Counted from the first letter of the stretch, positions 24,589 to 35,018 are shown. The stretch: DNA of 64,000 bases from Pleurocapsa minor HA4230-MV1 (GCA_019359095.1 JAHHHZ010000026.1:114885-178884), one strand, 5' to 3'. Numbers and translations: made by a program. The notes: generated by a model from the sequence alone, not told the origin.

Positions 24589-25905
24589 TTAAAGCACCCT
24601 CAAAATACTGGGAATACTATCAATCGATGCCAGACTTTTAATTTCTTCTAGTGCCTGGCGGAAGTTACCTTCTTGGACATCGTGAGTTACCACCACAATT
24701 TCGGCTAAATTATCGCGGAAACCTATTTGTACTACAGACTCCAAACTAACTTGATGTTTACCAAAACTAGTGCCTAAATGACCGATCACTCCAGGAACGT
24801 CTTGGCAGAGAAAACGCGCATAGAAACGGCTATTAATCTCAGCAATGGGAGTAAGCTGCTTAAAGTGTTCGTGGGGGCAGCTCAACATCGGATCGAGCTT
24901 GCGTGTGGTATTGCTAGTCTGCAAAAATCCCACGATATTAACAATATCTGAGACAACCGCGCTAGCTGTTGCTCCTTTGCCTGCACCAGGGCCAAACAAC
25001 ATTACCTGACCTAATGGTTCTCCCTCAACCAAAATAGCATTATAGACCCCGTTAACATTGGCTAGAGGGTGGTTTTTGGAAACTAAAGTGGGATGAACTC
25101 GTACTTGAAGCGAATCATTGTCAGCATTAGATTTAGCGATTGGACTCTGTCCACGCTTCGCGATCGCCAGTAATTTAATTACAAATCCTAAGTCATCGGC
25201 ATAGCTAATATCAGTGGCGTTGATCTGACGAATACCTTCACAGGCAATCTCTTCCCGTTTAATTCTGCCATTAAAAGCGATCGCCGCGAGAATTGCAATC
25301 TTATCTGCTGCATCGTAACCATCCACATCAGCCGTGGGATCGGCTTCGGCGTAACCTAGTTGCTGTGCTTCGGCTAACACCTCCTCAAAGTCTGCACCTT
25401 CCTCAGTCATCTGAGTCAGAATATAGTTCGTCGTGCCGTTAATAATGCCAATCACAGTTTGAATCCGATTCACTCCCAAAGACTGCTTCAAGGGTTTAAT
25501 TACAGGAATGCCTCCCCCTACGGCTGCTTCAAAGAGGACATATACCCCTGCTTGGTTAGCTGCGGTAAAAATCTCTGCTCCATGCCTGGCAATGACAGCT
25601 TTATTAGCGGTAACAACATGCTTACCCTGTTCTATTGCCTGGAGAATTAGCGATCGCGCTGGTTCTAATCCACCCAACAGTTCGACAACAATCTTAATTT
25701 CAGGATCGCTAACAATTGCTTCTAGATCCGTAGTTAACACGCCAGAGGGTAATTCAGGCGTTCGAGACCGATCGAGCGATCGCACTCCTACCTTAGCTAT
25801 CTCTATGTCCTGCAACAGACTATTACGCCCTTCGGGATCTAAAATAATTTCTGCTGTACCTGTACCAACCGTGCCGTAACCTAGTAAACCAATCTTAAAA
25901 GCCAC
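24589..25905 (-). CDS. hom: Homoserine dehydrogenase
   Basis: NAD(P)-dependent enzyme turning aspartate semialdehyde into homoserine, on the way to threonine, methionine and isoleucine. The Rossmann start is IGLLGYGTVGTGTAEIIL. The catalytic domain has AAVGGGIPVIKPLKQSLG, IGIINGTTNYILTQMTEEG and GYAEADPTADVDGYDAADK. The C-terminal ACT domain (about 345-438, VPGVIGHLGTSFGKHQVSLE) binds threonine for feedback inhibition in homologues. At 438 residues it is the usual ACT-containing form. Monocistronic. Confidence 0.95.
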   Translation of the reverse strand: MAFKIGLLGYGTVGTGTAEIILDPEGRNSLLQDIEIAKVGVRSLDRSRTPELPSGVLTTDLEAIVSDPEIKIVVELLGGLEPARSLILQAIEQGKHVVTANKAVIARHGAEIFTAANQAGVYVLFEAAVGGGIPVIKPLKQSLGVNRIQTVIGIINGTTNYILTQMTEEGADFEEVLAEAQQLGYAEADPTADVDGYDAADKIAILAAIAFNGRIKREEIACEGIRQINATDISYADDLGFVIKLLAIAKRGQSPIAKSNADNDSLQVRVHPTLVSKNHPLANVNGVYNAILVEGEPLGQVMLFGPGAGKGATASAVVSDIVNIVGFLQTSNTTRKLDPMLSCPHEHFKQLTPIAEINSRFYARFLCQDVPGVIGHLGTSFGKHQVSLESVVQIGFRDNLAEIVVVTHDVQEGNFRQALEEIKSLASIDSIPSILRVL

Positions 25906-26007
25906 AACTTACACCCTGACTGTACCCGCATGAAGTGAATGCCAGTCTATCATATCAGGAAGGGGCTTAATACTAAATTCTGTTGGTATACAACATTTAA
26001 CAAAGGT

Positions 26008-26038
26008 AATGGGTAATGGGTAATGGGTAATGGGTAAT
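26008..26038. repeat. Heptanucleotide tandem repeat (GGGTAAT)
   Basis: Four copies of AATGGGT/GGGTAAT in the gap between hom and gltX. The same heptamer recurs at 34921-34954. Confidence 0.8.
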
Positions 26039-26129
26039 AGAGTTTCAGGGAAATTAAACTGCTTACCACAAAGTTATTTTTGAGAATCGGATTTAGTATG
26101 ATTCCATGACGACGAAAAAAGGCTATAAA

Positions 26130-26155
26130 AGCGATCGCCGTAATTAGCGATCGCT
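26130..26155 (-). terminator. HIP1-based terminator after gltX
   Basis: On the minus strand AGCGATCGC (26155-26147) pairs over nine bases with GCGATCGCT (26138-26130) around an eight-base loop, followed by TTTAT. It lies 30 bases after the gltX stop. Two HIP1 sites form the stem. Confidence 0.5.
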
Positions 26156-26184
26156 CGATTTTAATTAAGTTTTTTTCTGCTAAT

Positions 26185-27636
26185 TTAAGCAGAGATTTTA
26201 GCCAGAGTCTGTTCTAAACGAGTTTTATCTGCACCCAATTGATTGAGTAGTAACCAGGTTTGAGTCAGATCGGGGCCATGTAATTCTCCTGTTAAACTCG
26301 CCCGCAGCGATCGCATTACTAAACCTTTTTTGACTTTCTGGCTTTTAGTCACCTGTTTAATCAAGGTTTGGGCATCTTCTGCCGTAACCGTATCAGTGCT
26401 ATTAACCCCTGCCACTATTTCACCAACTACCTCAGCTACGCCTTCTTGCTGCAGTAAATCCATTGCTTCATCGCTGTATTGCACTCCGTCGGTAAAAAAT
26501 ACGCTGGTTTCTTTAATTACGTCCGTCAAACGGTTGAGAGTCGGCGCAGTCAACGCAGTCAAATCTTCCAACCAGGAGCGATCTTTACTATCAATGTCAT
26601 AACCAGCTTCTTGCCAATAGGGAATCAAAAGATCGGTTAGTCGATCGGTAGGCATTGCATGGAGATACTGACTATTAAGCCAATCTAACTTATCCCAGTC
26701 AAATTTTGCCCCAGCTTTATTCACCCGATCCAAATCAAATTCTGCTGCTGCTTCCTCTAAAGTAAAAATCTCTTTGGTTGAATCGGGAAAAGTCCAGCCT
26801 AGTAAGGTCATGTAGTTAACTAAGGCTTCAGGGAGAAAACCCATTTTACGAAAATCATCAATGGAGGTAACGCCATCTCGCTTGGATAACTTGCGCCCAT
26901 CTTGATTCAAAATTAAAGGACTATGAGCAAAAATGGGAATTTCTGCACCCAAGGCTTCATAAAGCAGAATCTGTTTAGCAGTATTAGCAATATGATCTTC
27001 TCCTCGAATCACGTGGGTGATCTGCATATCAATATCATCAACTACCACCGCCAGGTTATATAGTGCCTGTCCATAAGGCTCATCATTCTCTGCTGCACGG
27101 GCGATTACCATGTCACCACCCAAATCGCTACCCTGCCAACTGACAGAATCCCTAATAGCATCTTGCCAGATAATAGTGCGATCGCTATCAATTTTAAACC
27201 GAATTACTGGCTTGCGTCCTTGCGCCTCAAATGCCTGTTTTTCCTCAGTACTAAGATGACGATGACGATTATCATAACCAGGGGCTTTACCCATTGCCTT
27301 TTGAGTTTCCCGCATCTCCTCCAATTCTTTAGGAGTGCAATAGCAAGGATAAGCTAAACCTTTATCGAGTAGAGTTTGTACGGCTTGCTGGTATTTGTCT
27401 AAACGTTGAGTCTGAAAAAAGGGGCCTTCATCCCAATTTAAACCAAGCCACTCTAATCCTGACTTAATATTTTCCGTATATTCAAGACGCGATCGCGCTG
27501 CGTCCGTATCTTCAATTCTTAGAACAAAAGTTCCTTGATGATGGTGGGCATATAGCCAGTTAAACACTGCTGTTCTTGCCGTGCCAATATGTAAATTACC
27601 TGTTGGTGAAGGAGCAATCCTGACTCTAACACTCAC
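26185..27636 (-). CDS. gltX: Glutamyl-tRNA synthetase
   Basis: Class I aminoacyl-tRNA synthetase charging tRNA-Glu, which in cyanobacteria also starts tetrapyrrole synthesis. The HIGH motif is [19 protein letters not shown] (HIGT form), and the KMSKS loop is KLSKRDG with [20 protein letters not shown] around it. [18 protein letters not shown] and [20 protein letters not shown] are the usual glutamate- and tRNA-binding segments. Length of 483 residues is that of the standard, probably discriminating, enzyme. Confidence 0.96.
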   Translation of the reverse strand: MSVRVRIAPSPTGNLHIGTARTAVFNWLYAHHHQGTFVLRIEDTDAARSRLEYTENIKSGLEWLGLNWDEGPFFQTQRLDKYQQAVQTLLDKGLAYPCYCTPKELEEMRETQKAMGKAPGYDNRHRHLSTEEKQAFEAQGRKPVIRFKIDSDRTIIWQDAIRDSVSWQGSDLGGDMVIARAAENDEPYGQALYNLAVVVDDIDMQITHVIRGEDHIANTAKQILLYEALGAEIPIFAHSPLILNQDGRKLSKRDGVTSIDDFRKMGFLPEALVNYMTLLGWTFPDSTKEIFTLEEAAAEFDLDRVNKAGAKFDWDKLDWLNSQYLHAMPTDRLTDLLIPYWQEAGYDIDSKDRSWLEDLTALTAPTLNRLTDVIKETSVFFTDGVQYSDEAMDLLQQEGVAEVVGEIVAGVNSTDTVTAEDAQTLIKQVTKSQKVKKGLVMRSLRASLTGELHGPDLTQTWLLLNQLGADKTRLEQTLAKISA

Positions 27637-28159
27637 AAAATACCTCTTGTCTGAAACTAATGTTTGTCTGTGGACAGTACTTTATTGTAGCGATATTTAG
27701 GTAACTGCCATTTAAAGGTAGTTTCGCAATTTAGAGCAGATTTTCGATTTTCTTAGTAATTGTCCAATATTCCCTAAATCAGTAATCAGTTAAATCAAGA
27801 TTAGGTAAATATTGCAGCATTTGTTAGTAAATACTCCGAATCAGCTTAATCTATTTTAATAATTGTGTTATATTACTGAAGAAAATATGGGGCGCAAAAC
27901 AATATCGTGTTTGCAATTTAGACATTTTGATTGATTGTTAGGGCGACGTAGTCATGTCTATGTTTACCGTTATTCGTAGCAGAGAAAAAGTAAAGTCCTG
28001 CACGATTCAACAAAAATGCTATCTGAGTAAGTCAAGACATAGCCACTGTGCAAGCGTTCGTTTATAACTATTTAAGTTGACGAGTTGCTAAGTTAAGCTT
28101 AGACGAAATTGCTCGTACAAACCCTTTGACCATAGTAATTTAGCTAACTAAAGGATTTT
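27637..28159. other. Intergenic region / long ahcY leader
   Basis: The region of 523 bases has no coding frame. A TATATT -10-like hexamer lies near 27869, which would give ahcY an untranslated leader near 270 bases. The leader has some self-complementarity (CTATGTTT near 27957-27964 with AGACATAG near 28035-28042). I see no SAH or SAM riboswitch consensus. AAAGGATTTT just before ATG 28160 supplies the ribosome-binding site. Confidence 0.35.
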
Positions 28160-29560
28160 ATGAATACGCAAGTTATCACCAAAGAAACAAGTAAACAAGA
28201 CTATAAGGTAGCTGATATTTCTTTAGCAGCTTGGGGACGCAAAGAAATCTCAATTGCTGAGGGCGAAATGCCTGCATTGATGGCAATTAGAGCCAAGTAC
28301 AGCCAAGCGAAGCCTTTACAAGGTGCTAAGATCATCGGCTGTATTCACATGACGATCCAAACGGCAGTTTTGATCGAAACCCTAATTGAACTAGGCGCTG
28401 AAGTACGCTGGTCTTCTTGTAATATCTTTTCGACTCAAGATCATGCTGCTGCTGCGATCGCTGCTGCGGGCATTCCCGTCTATGCTTGGAAAGGCGAAAC
28501 TGAAGAAGAATATATTTGGTGTATTGAGCAAACCTGCTACAGCCAAAATGGCGAACTGTGGGATGCCAACATGATTTTGGATGATGGTGGTGACTTAACT
28601 GGTCATATTCATCAGAAATATCCTCAAATGCTGGATAAAATTCATGGTGTTACTGAAGAAACCACCACTGGAGTTCACCGTCTCTGGGAAATGATCGAAA
28701 ATGGCGAGTTAAAAATCCCTGCGATTAACGTAAATGATGCGGTTACCAAGGCTAAGAATGATAACAAATATGGTTGTCGTCATAGTTTAAATGACGCTAT
28801 TAAACGTGGTGTCGATCACTTGATGGCTGGTAAAAAAGCGTTAGTCATTGGTTACGGTGATGTCGGTAAGGGTTCTGTTGCTTCCCTAAAGCAAGAAGGC
28901 ATGATTGTCAAAGTTGCTGAAGTCGATCCAATCTGCGCAATGCAGGCTTGTATGGACGGTTTTGAAGTGGTATCTCCATATATCAATGGTGTCAACGATG
29001 GTACTCCTAACAGCATCAACAAAGACCTTTTGGGTACTTTAGACATGGTTGTTACTGCCACTGGTAATTTCAACGTTTGTGATGCCAATATGCTATCTAG
29101 CCTCAAAAAAGGCGCAGTAGTTTGCAATATCGGTCACTTCGATAACGAAATTGATACTGCCTTCATGCGCAGAGAATGGCGTTGGGAAGAGGTTAAGCCT
29201 CAAGTACATCAGGTATACCGTAGTGACGATCCTCAAGATTTCTTGCTGCTCTTATCTGAAGGACGTTTAGTCAACTTGGGTAACGCTACTGGACATCCTT
29301 CTAGAATTATGGATGGCTCTTTTGCCAACCAAGTATTAGCGCAAATGTTCTTATATGAACGCAAGTTTGCCGACAAGTCAGCCGCAGAAAAAGCTAATGC
29401 TATCACTGTCGAAGTACTACCTAAGCACCTAGACGAAGAAGTAGCCCGCTATATGGTTGCTGGTTTTGATGGTGTGATTACTCAGTTGACTGAAAAACAA
29501 GCTAAGTATATCAATGTCCCTGTGAACGGGCCTTTCAAAACCGATGCTTATAAATATTAA
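28160..29560 (+). CDS. ahcY: Adenosylhomocysteinase (S-adenosylhomocysteine hydrolase)
   Basis: NAD-dependent hydrolase splitting S-adenosylhomocysteine into adenosine and homocysteine, keeping the methyl cycle running. Substrate-binding segments are [37 protein letters not shown] and [15 protein letters not shown]. The NAD-binding loop is [15 protein letters not shown]. The conserved end is FKTDAYKY, supplying the C-terminal lysine and tyrosine that reach the neighbouring subunit's NAD. Length of 466 residues is within the family range. A terminator follows at 29649-29676. Confidence 0.96.
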   Translation: MNTQVITKETSKQDYKVADISLAAWGRKEISIAEGEMPALMAIRAKYSQAKPLQGAKIIGCIHMTIQTAVLIETLIELGAEVRWSSCNIFSTQDHAAAAIAAAGIPVYAWKGETEEEYIWCIEQTCYSQNGELWDANMILDDGGDLTGHIHQKYPQMLDKIHGVTEETTTGVHRLWEMIENGELKIPAINVNDAVTKAKNDNKYGCRHSLNDAIKRGVDHLMAGKKALVIGYGDVGKGSVASLKQEGMIVKVAEVDPICAMQACMDGFEVVSPYINGVNDGTPNSINKDLLGTLDMVVTATGNFNVCDANMLSSLKKGAVVCNIGHFDNEIDTAFMRREWRWEEVKPQVHQVYRSDDPQDFLLLLSEGRLVNLGNATGHPSRIMDGSFANQVLAQMFLYERKFADKSAAEKANAITVEVLPKHLDEEVARYMVAGFDGVITQLTEKQAKYINVPVNGPFKTDAYKY

Positions 29561-29648
29561 ACAGTAGTTGTAAGAATCCCGTTAGTTTAGCTGGTTAAGT
29601 TAATTAAATTCAACTAGTTAAGCTTTTACGAAATACATTACTAGATTT

Positions 29649-29676
29649 AAGGTGAGTCAAGCTCGCCTTTTTTTTT
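29649..29676 (+). terminator. Rho-independent terminator of ahcY
   Basis: AAGGTGAG, loop TCAA, GCTCGCCTT, then nine or more T. The stem contains one G-T pair. It lies about 90 bases after the ahcY stop. Confidence 0.8.
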
Positions 29677-29770
29677 GGTTATTTTCGACTCAAATACTTC
29701 TAGGTTTCACTTGAATGCTAGCTAACGGATATTAGACTTCATACCAATTTTCAATAGTCTAGATGCTTTA

Positions 29771-29886
29771 GTAGTAGCGCGTCTAGGCTAAAATATTGGG
29801 TTCATTTAAGTAGCGTGGGGTGTGCCTCGCACTACCGACTACCAATTTTAATTATTTTAACCCAACAAGTTAGAGTGGACGCGCTA
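29771..29886. mobile_element. MITE-like element, copy 2
   Basis: About 116 bp. Left end GTAGTAGCGCGTCTAGGCTA; right end ACCCAACAAGTTAGAGTGGA followed by CGCGCTA, an inverted copy of the left. It shares both ends with the element at 6734-6844 while the middle differs. No coding frame. Confidence 0.65.
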
Positions 29887-29893
29887 GGCGCTA

Positions 29894-29968
29894 GTAGGTT
29901 GGGTTGAGGCACGAAACCCAACGATTAAAAGATTTTGTTGGGTTTCACTATCGTTCTACCCAACCTAC
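29894..29968. repeat. 75-bp inverted repeat (GTAGGTTGGGT...ACCCAACCTAC)
   Basis: The ends GTAGGTTGGGT and ACCCAACCTAC are perfect inverted repeats, and inside them GAAACCCAAC faces GTTGGGTTTC. It directly follows the MITE-like element. It resembles palindromic intergenic elements common in cyanobacteria. Confidence 0.7.
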
Positions 29969-29999
29969 CAAGTCTACCAAGTCTAACGAATATCAGACT

Positions 30000-30809
30000 T
30001 CACATCTGAATTAAGTAGGCACCTTTTTCTAAAGGCAGATACTCAGCATGAGACATTTTTAACTCTTCCATCCATTGCTCAACAATTTTTGCTTCATCAG
30101 CTCTAGCTCCATCATCCAATAGAACCATTGCATTCTTACTCAGTTTCTCGTGTAGCATCGGTAGTGCTGGGTATCGAGCCAGTTTCTGAGTCGTTCCTGG
30201 GGGGCCATCCACAATCAACAGATCGATCGCCCCAGGGATTTCTACCTTAGTCAGATCGTACCAAAGCCATTTAGCGCCATTAATTTCTACTTCCACTAGG
30301 GGAGCATAAATAACGGTGGCAACATCATTCAAACCATGGAGGGACAAATTATTTTGAGTAGTCTGAGCAAATTTTTCCTCATGCTCCAAAGAAATCAATT
30401 TGCCCGTACCAAGTCGCTGCAAACAATAAGCAATGATTAGGGTAGAAACACCACTAGAAGCTTCCACCACCAATTGCGGTTTTTGGCTATGGGTTAAGGA
30501 AATAATCTCTTTTAACAGATCTGGCGAGGCAGCCCACCCCCTGGTGGTGGGTAGGGGAAACTGGGGTTTCAAGGTGGCGAAGATCGAAAAGAGGGACTCA
30601 ATTTGTGCCACACTAACTTCATTCACTCTTTTCAGTTCAGCATTAAACAGTTGAGTAGATGCCTGAAAAGATTTTTTCACCTCAGCTTGAAAATCATCCT
30701 GTTGAGTAATCAGTTTTTTTTGTGCCTTAATTAAATTCACCATCAAGATTAAATTGAAGCTTAAGGCAATTAAGATCAAAGTCGCAACAGTAGGGATACC
30801 TTCAAACAT
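30000..30809 (-). CDS. Membrane-anchored class I SAM-dependent methyltransferase
   Basis: Residues about 5-27 form one membrane helix (VATLILIALSFNLILMVNLI), followed by a short coiled coil. The catalytic domain (about 95-265) has the class I layout: VVEASSGVSTLIIAYCLQRL (motif I), KLISLEHEEKFAQTTQNNL (acidic residue for ribose), IDLLIVDGPPG (motif II) and NAMVLLDDGARADE. It resembles the Methyltransf_24 family. It lies four bases downstream of the GT4 gene on the same strand, so the two form an operon and may act on the same glycan. Acceptor unknown. Confidence 0.75.
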   Translation of the reverse strand: MFEGIPTVATLILIALSFNLILMVNLIKAQKKLITQQDDFQAEVKKSFQASTQLFNAELKRVNEVSVAQIESLFSIFATLKPQFPLPTTRGWAASPDLLKEIISLTHSQKPQLVVEASSGVSTLIIAYCLQRLGTGKLISLEHEEKFAQTTQNNLSLHGLNDVATVIYAPLVEVEINGAKWLWYDLTKVEIPGAIDLLIVDGPPGTTQKLARYPALPMLHEKLSKNAMVLLDDGARADEAKIVEQWMEELKMSHAEYLPLEKGAYLIQM

Positions 30810-30813
30810 AAAT

Positions 30814-31905
30814 CTATTTTTTATTCGCTAACTTTGATTGGGAAACATCTTGAAACCAAAACTCAATGCGATCGGCAAAGGCACTCAGGGAAAATTTTCG
30901 TTCCACCGACAAGCGACAGCTATAGCGATCGATTTGCTCAATTTTTTGCAAACCTTCAGCCAGGGCTGCGATCGATTTAGGCTCAACTAACCACCCTGTA
31001 ACTCCATCGTCAATGATTTCCCCTGGCCCTCCCTGATCATAGGCGACAACGGGTACTCCACAAGCTAAAGCCTCAATTACGACATTGCCAAAGGCTTCAA
31101 TCCAATGAGAAGTCATTAATAACCCAGCACAGTTACCTAGCCTTGCTTGAAAATCCGCAGTTGCCAAAAATCCATGGTAATTATAAGCCGATGAAGGATA
31201 TTTATTTTGAATAGCTTGCCAATAATCATGATTCTGAATCACGCCAAATATCTCAAGTTTTTGTTCAGCTAGCATAGCTGCTTCAATGGCATCAGCTAGA
31301 CCTTTCTCTGGAGAAATGCGACCAGCCCAGGCTAAATTTTGGGTCTTAGGTTTTTCAACAAAAGTGTACTGTTGCAGATTGATCCCTTTTCCCATAACGA
31401 GCAACTCTTCCTTGGCTTGAAAAGTATTAGCTGACACGCGGGTATTCACTGCTAAGGTTTGGGGAAACATTGCCGTTGTCTGACTAACCATGCGATTCAT
31501 CACGGGAGAAATACAACTCATACTGATCCAATGAGCAATAGGGCGTTCAAAGAAAGGGGTTAGGTAAAGAGGCAGCCAGTCATAGGCAAAATTAACCAGC
31601 AGATCGTAATTATGTTGCACGGCATAGGCGTAGTCCCACATGTTTTCTAATACCGAATTGTCAGGAATTACAACGGTATCTTGCTCCGTATCATCTTGGG
31701 CTAGGGCAGAAAAGTTTCCTTCGATTAAGTGAAGATCGCGGCAGATAATCTTAGAACCCGCTGGAGCCACCACATCAATTCCATGACCCCTAGCGGATAA
31801 GTTATTGACAATATTTTTGATCGTTAGCTCAACACCTCCCGCCTTACCAGAACCGATTGAACCCACGGGAGTTGAGACGACGAGTATATTAAGTAGATCT
31901 TTCAT
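30814..31905 (-). CDS. GT4-family glycosyltransferase
   Basis: GT-B glycosyltransferase of 363 residues. ATG at 31905 gives MKDLLNILVVSTPVGSIGSG, the true start of the Rossmann domain; an upstream frame opening adds 12 unlikely residues. The N-terminal domain has GSGKAGGVELTIKNIVNNLS. The C-terminal donor domain has LAWAGRISPEKGLADAIEAA and the E-x7-E-type motif in WIEAFGNVVIEALACGVPVV. It is followed after four bases by the methyltransferase gene, so both are probably cotranscribed. A role in surface polysaccharide synthesis is inference. Confidence 0.82.
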   Translation of the reverse strand: MKDLLNILVVSTPVGSIGSGKAGGVELTIKNIVNNLSARGHGIDVVAPAGSKIICRDLHLIEGNFSALAQDDTEQDTVVIPDNSVLENMWDYAYAVQHNYDLLVNFAYDWLPLYLTPFFERPIAHWISMSCISPVMNRMVSQTTAMFPQTLAVNTRVSANTFQAKEELLVMGKGINLQQYTFVEKPKTQNLAWAGRISPEKGLADAIEAAMLAEQKLEIFGVIQNHDYWQAIQNKYPSSAYNYHGFLATADFQARLGNCAGLLMTSHWIEAFGNVVIEALACGVPVVAYDQGGPGEIIDDGVTGWLVEPKSIAALAEGLQKIEQIDRYSCRLSVERKFSLSAFADRIEFWFQDVSQSKLANKK

Positions 31906-32091
31906 GATGATTGTGAAAAACAGTTGATCGAAACTAAGCAAGAATTAAAGATCTTGCTATTGCCACATCTTCTTTGTTGAGTTCCACAGATAATTCTACA
32001 TTGGACTTTCCGCAAAATATAGGCGATCGCCTTTTTTGCAAAAAGATAAATTAAGATAATTTAAGATAAATTAATTAGACTCTATTTACTG

Positions 32092-33171
32092 CTAGGCAAA
32101 AGCCTGAAAGGGATTAGAAAGATAATCAGCAGTATTTTTCACTAAAGCGATCGCATTTTCATAGAGCATTCTTTTTGGCCCCAAAATACCCACTCTACCG
32201 ACGGGAACACGATCTTGGTAGTAATTGGCAGAAACTAAGGTACAGGTTTGCATCGGTTCTAGGCTATTTTCCATCCCAATTTTAATGCTTACCCGTTTAA
32301 GGGATTCTAATTCAGGGAAGCTAAAAATGATCGGGGATAACTGTTCTTGCTGTTCTTCTAGCAAAGATAAAAGTGTTTGTACCTGTTGTAATTGCGAAAA
32401 TTCAGGCTGGCGTAAAAGTTCGGCTACGCCATGAATTACCATCGGACTAGGGCTATTGCTTTGTAGAGCCAGTTTTAACTGATCTAAGAGGAGTTTTAAA
32501 AAGTCACTATATTGAGCAAACTCATTGTCTATTTGAGTCCATTTAATTGTCGTAATATCTGATAAGCAGCAACCTCTCAACTCACGATCTAGAAAATTGG
32601 ATAAAAGCTGTAGTTCATGATTAATATTCGATTCGTCTATTTCTGCTTCTGAGAGGGGCGACTCCATTAAGATCGATTGTGTTTGATAAGAATCGGTCAC
32701 CACAATCAACATCACCTGATTAGCAGCAACTCGCACCAGTTGCAAATGACGCAGAGTGCAATTAAGTTTTTGCGGGAAAGTCACGAGGGCAATATAGCCA
32801 CTCAGAGTAGCCAGAATTTTGGCTGCACGCTGTAGTAATCCTTCAAAATTAGCTCTGGCAATTTGTAACTCTTGCTGGACTATTTTTTGAATCGCTTGGT
32901 CAATATTATCGTTAGGAACAATTAAATGATCGACATAAGTACGATAACCTGAATCAGAAGGAACTCTACCCGCAGATGTATGAGGTTGATAAAGTAATCC
33001 TGCGGATTCTAAACGTCCCATGACATTGCGGATAGTGGCGGAACTAACATTAAAATCGTACTGCTGTGCCAAAGTTTTAGAGGCTACGGGTTCAGCAGTG
33101 GCAATATAGTGTTTAATAGTGGCTTTTAATATATCTTGATGTCTAGCAGTCAGTTCTGATTGATTAACCAT
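32092..33171 (-). CDS. hrcA: HrcA heat-shock repressor
   Basis: Transcription repressor that binds CIRCE operators before groESL and dnaK operons. The winged helix is at the N-terminus (LTARHQDILKATIKHYIATA, ASKTLAQQYDFNVSSATIRN, AGLLYQPHTSAGRVPSDSGY). The GAF-like and inserted dimerisation parts follow. The C-terminus has GRVGILGPKRMLYENAIALV. At 359 residues it is typical. No CIRCE-like inverted repeat was seen in the window, so the targets are elsewhere. The rhodanese gene lies 90 bases upstream on the same strand. Confidence 0.93.
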   Translation of the reverse strand: MVNQSELTARHQDILKATIKHYIATAEPVASKTLAQQYDFNVSSATIRNVMGRLESAGLLYQPHTSAGRVPSDSGYRTYVDHLIVPNDNIDQAIQKIVQQELQIARANFEGLLQRAAKILATLSGYIALVTFPQKLNCTLRHLQLVRVAANQVMLIVVTDSYQTQSILMESPLSEAEIDESNINHELQLLSNFLDRELRGCCLSDITTIKWTQIDNEFAQYSDFLKLLLDQLKLALQSNSPSPMVIHGVAELLRQPEFSQLQQVQTLLSLLEEQQEQLSPIIFSFPELESLKRVSIKIGMENSLEPMQTCTLVSANYYQDRVPVGRVGILGPKRMLYENAIALVKNTADYLSNPFQAFA

Positions 33172-33261
33172 TAAATATATTTATTTGAGTTAATAATTAT
33201 TTAAAATAACTTTAAAATTTTGGCTAAAGTATAGCCTGTTCCAGATATTAATTACAGTTCA

Positions 33262-33606
33262 TTAATAACGTCTGATGCTGGAATCGACCAAACATGAATA
33301 AGCATCAATTCCTCCCGTCACATTTTTAACCTCGCTAAATCCTCTCATCGCAAGCCATTGGCAGAGTTGAGCCGATCGCATTCCATGATGACAAATAACA
33401 ATCGTTTCTATTTCTGGTTGCAAATCAAGCAAAATCTGCTCTGACCACTGTTCAAACTCACTTAGAGAATAAACGGCGAAACCTGGAATATGGGCAAGAT
33501 CTACTTCGCTTCTTTCTCTCACATCAATTAGCTGCAATGAGTTACTAGAAGCCAACAAGGTTGCCAACTGATTAACATCTATTTCGGGGATTGGAGAATA
33601 ATACAC
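33262..33606 (-). CDS. Rhodanese-domain protein
   Basis: Single-domain rhodanese of 114 residues. IDVNQLATLLASSNSLQLID and VRERSEVDLAHIPGF start the domain. The active-site loop is CHHGMRS, with the sulfur-carrying cysteine in the C-x2-G-x-R-S pattern of thiosulfate sulfurtransferases. FSEVKNVTGGIDAY ends it. It is on the same strand as hrcA and 90 bases upstream of it, perhaps cotranscribed. Confidence 0.88.
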   Translation of the reverse strand: MYYSPIPEIDVNQLATLLASSNSLQLIDVRERSEVDLAHIPGFAVYSLSEFEQWSEQILLDLQPEIETIVICHHGMRSAQLCQWLAMRGFSEVKNVTGGIDAYSCLVDSSIRRY

Positions 33607-33840
33607 GATTACTTAAATACTATTTAACTATTATTAAAAAATTCTGTCGATCATTCATCTTCCCTTAGTTCGATCCTGATATACTGTTAATTTTTTTACG
33701 GATCGCTTAGGTTAAGAGGTTAAGACTAAGTAATTGATCGAACAGAGGCATCGCTCTTACTATCTGAAGGCTAGATTGAATTAGTAAAGGGCTTCGCCCA
33801 AGCTCTTAACTCTTAGCCTTTTATTTAAGTAATCGAATGG

Positions 33841-33873
33841 AAGCTAAAAGCTAACAGCTAACAGCTAACAGCT
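33841..33873. repeat. Heptanucleotide tandem repeat (AGCTAAC)
   Basis: AGCTAAA once then three copies of GCTAACA, just past the end of the recombinase gene. Related to the AGCTAAA tract at 11210-11247. Confidence 0.75.
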
Positions 33874-33889
33874 TTTTAAGGTAACAGTT

Positions 33890-34903
33890 TTAAATCGAAG
33901 GAATATCAATCTTGAGCTTGAGTGCTGGATTATTTTCCCAGCGATCGCCAACGTGAGTATAAATACTGGTGGTACGAGGGTCGCTATGCCCTAATAAGTC
34001 TTGTACCTGACGTAAATCTGCACCCGAACGCAAGGCTAACGTTCCCGCCGTATGTCTTAAACTATGAGCGGAAATAGTCCGACCAGGAGTATGTTTTAAG
34101 TCGGCTAGCTTAAGGTAGGTATCGACAATAGTTCTAATCCCCCGCCGAGAAATTCGCTGACCCCGCGAATTATTACCCGTAGAGATAAATAAGGGTTTTG
34201 TCGGTTGCAATACTTCTCCGCTAGTTTCCCTTTGATGGAGATATTCCACCAGCAGATGAGCTAGATCGGGAGTGAGGGGAACAACCCGAATACTTCTTTT
34301 ACCTTCAACTCGCACACCGAGGTTCTTTCCCTGTCTGACAACGCTGGCAATATCGGCACGGTGCAGTTCAACGGTGCGTGTTCCTTCCAATGCCATGATC
34401 CCTAACATTAGCCGATCCCTAGCAGATTTAAGCGAACCATCGTGAGGTACTGTCCCGAATAAAACTTCTACCTCTTCTGCCTCCAAATAGGTGATCTTTT
34501 CCGCAGGATCGTACTTCTCTCGCGGTGGCTTAACTCCTGCTGCGGGATTCATAGCAATTAGACCCTTTTCTACCGCAGCCTGGTAAAAACGACGGACTAC
34601 TGCTAGCTTGAGGGCAATGGTAGCTGGCTTGTATTGTTGCTGTTTAATCATCCAATGACGATACTTTTTGATATCATCTTTGACGACGATGACAGGATTT
34701 AGCTGACGGCGATCGCACCATTGCAAAAACTGATATAGCTGTCTGGTATAGGTTTTGAGGGTATCATCAGAAGCATCCCCCGCACTCACATCAATATCGA
34801 GAAACTCGGCAAAAACTACGAGTAAATTGTTAGTCGTAATAGCGCTAATTTGTGGGGCATTAGAAGCAGCTAGCATCGATAATGAACGCCTAATTTCGCA
34901 CAA
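33890..34903 (-). CDS. Tyrosine recombinase (XerC/XerD-like integrase)
   Basis: Site-specific recombinase. The N-terminal SAM-like domain is about residues 25-130 ([20 protein letters not shown]). The catalytic domain has all boxes: arginine in [15 protein letters not shown], lysine in [15 protein letters not shown]-x2-R in [15 protein letters not shown], histidine in [11 protein letters not shown] and the nucleophile in SIYTHV. At 337 residues it is close to Xer size, so it could be a Xer-type resolvase or a stray phage/plasmid integrase. No attachment-site duplication was recognised. ATG at 34876 is another possible start. Confidence 0.85.
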   Translation of the reverse strand: MCEIRRSLSMLAASNAPQISAITTNNLLVVFAEFLDIDVSAGDASDDTLKTYTRQLYQFLQWCDRRQLNPVIVVKDDIKKYRHWMIKQQQYKPATIALKLAVVRRFYQAAVEKGLIAMNPAAGVKPPREKYDPAEKITYLEAEEVEVLFGTVPHDGSLKSARDRLMLGIMALEGTRTVELHRADIASVVRQGKNLGVRVEGKRSIRVVPLTPDLAHLLVEYLHQRETSGEVLQPTKPLFISTGNNSRGQRISRRGIRTIVDTYLKLADLKHTPGRTISAHSLRHTAGTLALRSGADLRQVQDLLGHSDPRTTSIYTHVGDRWENNPALKLKIDIPSI

Positions 34904-34920
34904 TCATAACACAGGGATGA

Positions 34921-34954
34921 TGGGTAATGGGTAATGGGTAATGGGTAATGGGTA
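34921..34954. repeat. Heptanucleotide tandem repeat (TGGGTAA)
   Basis: Nearly five copies of TGGGTAA upstream of the recombinase start. Same unit as 26008-26038. A related inverted tract (ACCCATTACC, ATTACCTATT) lies at 35395-35420, so the four-helix-bundle gene is bracketed by facing copies. Confidence 0.8.
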
Positions 34955-35018
34955 ACGCTTAGAACATCACTTATTACAAGTTAAAATTGAATATTAATCA
35001 CTTATCAATTTTAAATGT

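Noticed and set aside
27900..28159. SAH or SAM riboswitch before ahcY
   Set aside because: No consensus core of known SAH or SAM classes could be found by eye.
32092..33606. CIRCE operator near hrcA
   Set aside because: No TTAGCACTC-N9-GAGTGCTAA-like inverted repeat is present around the gene.
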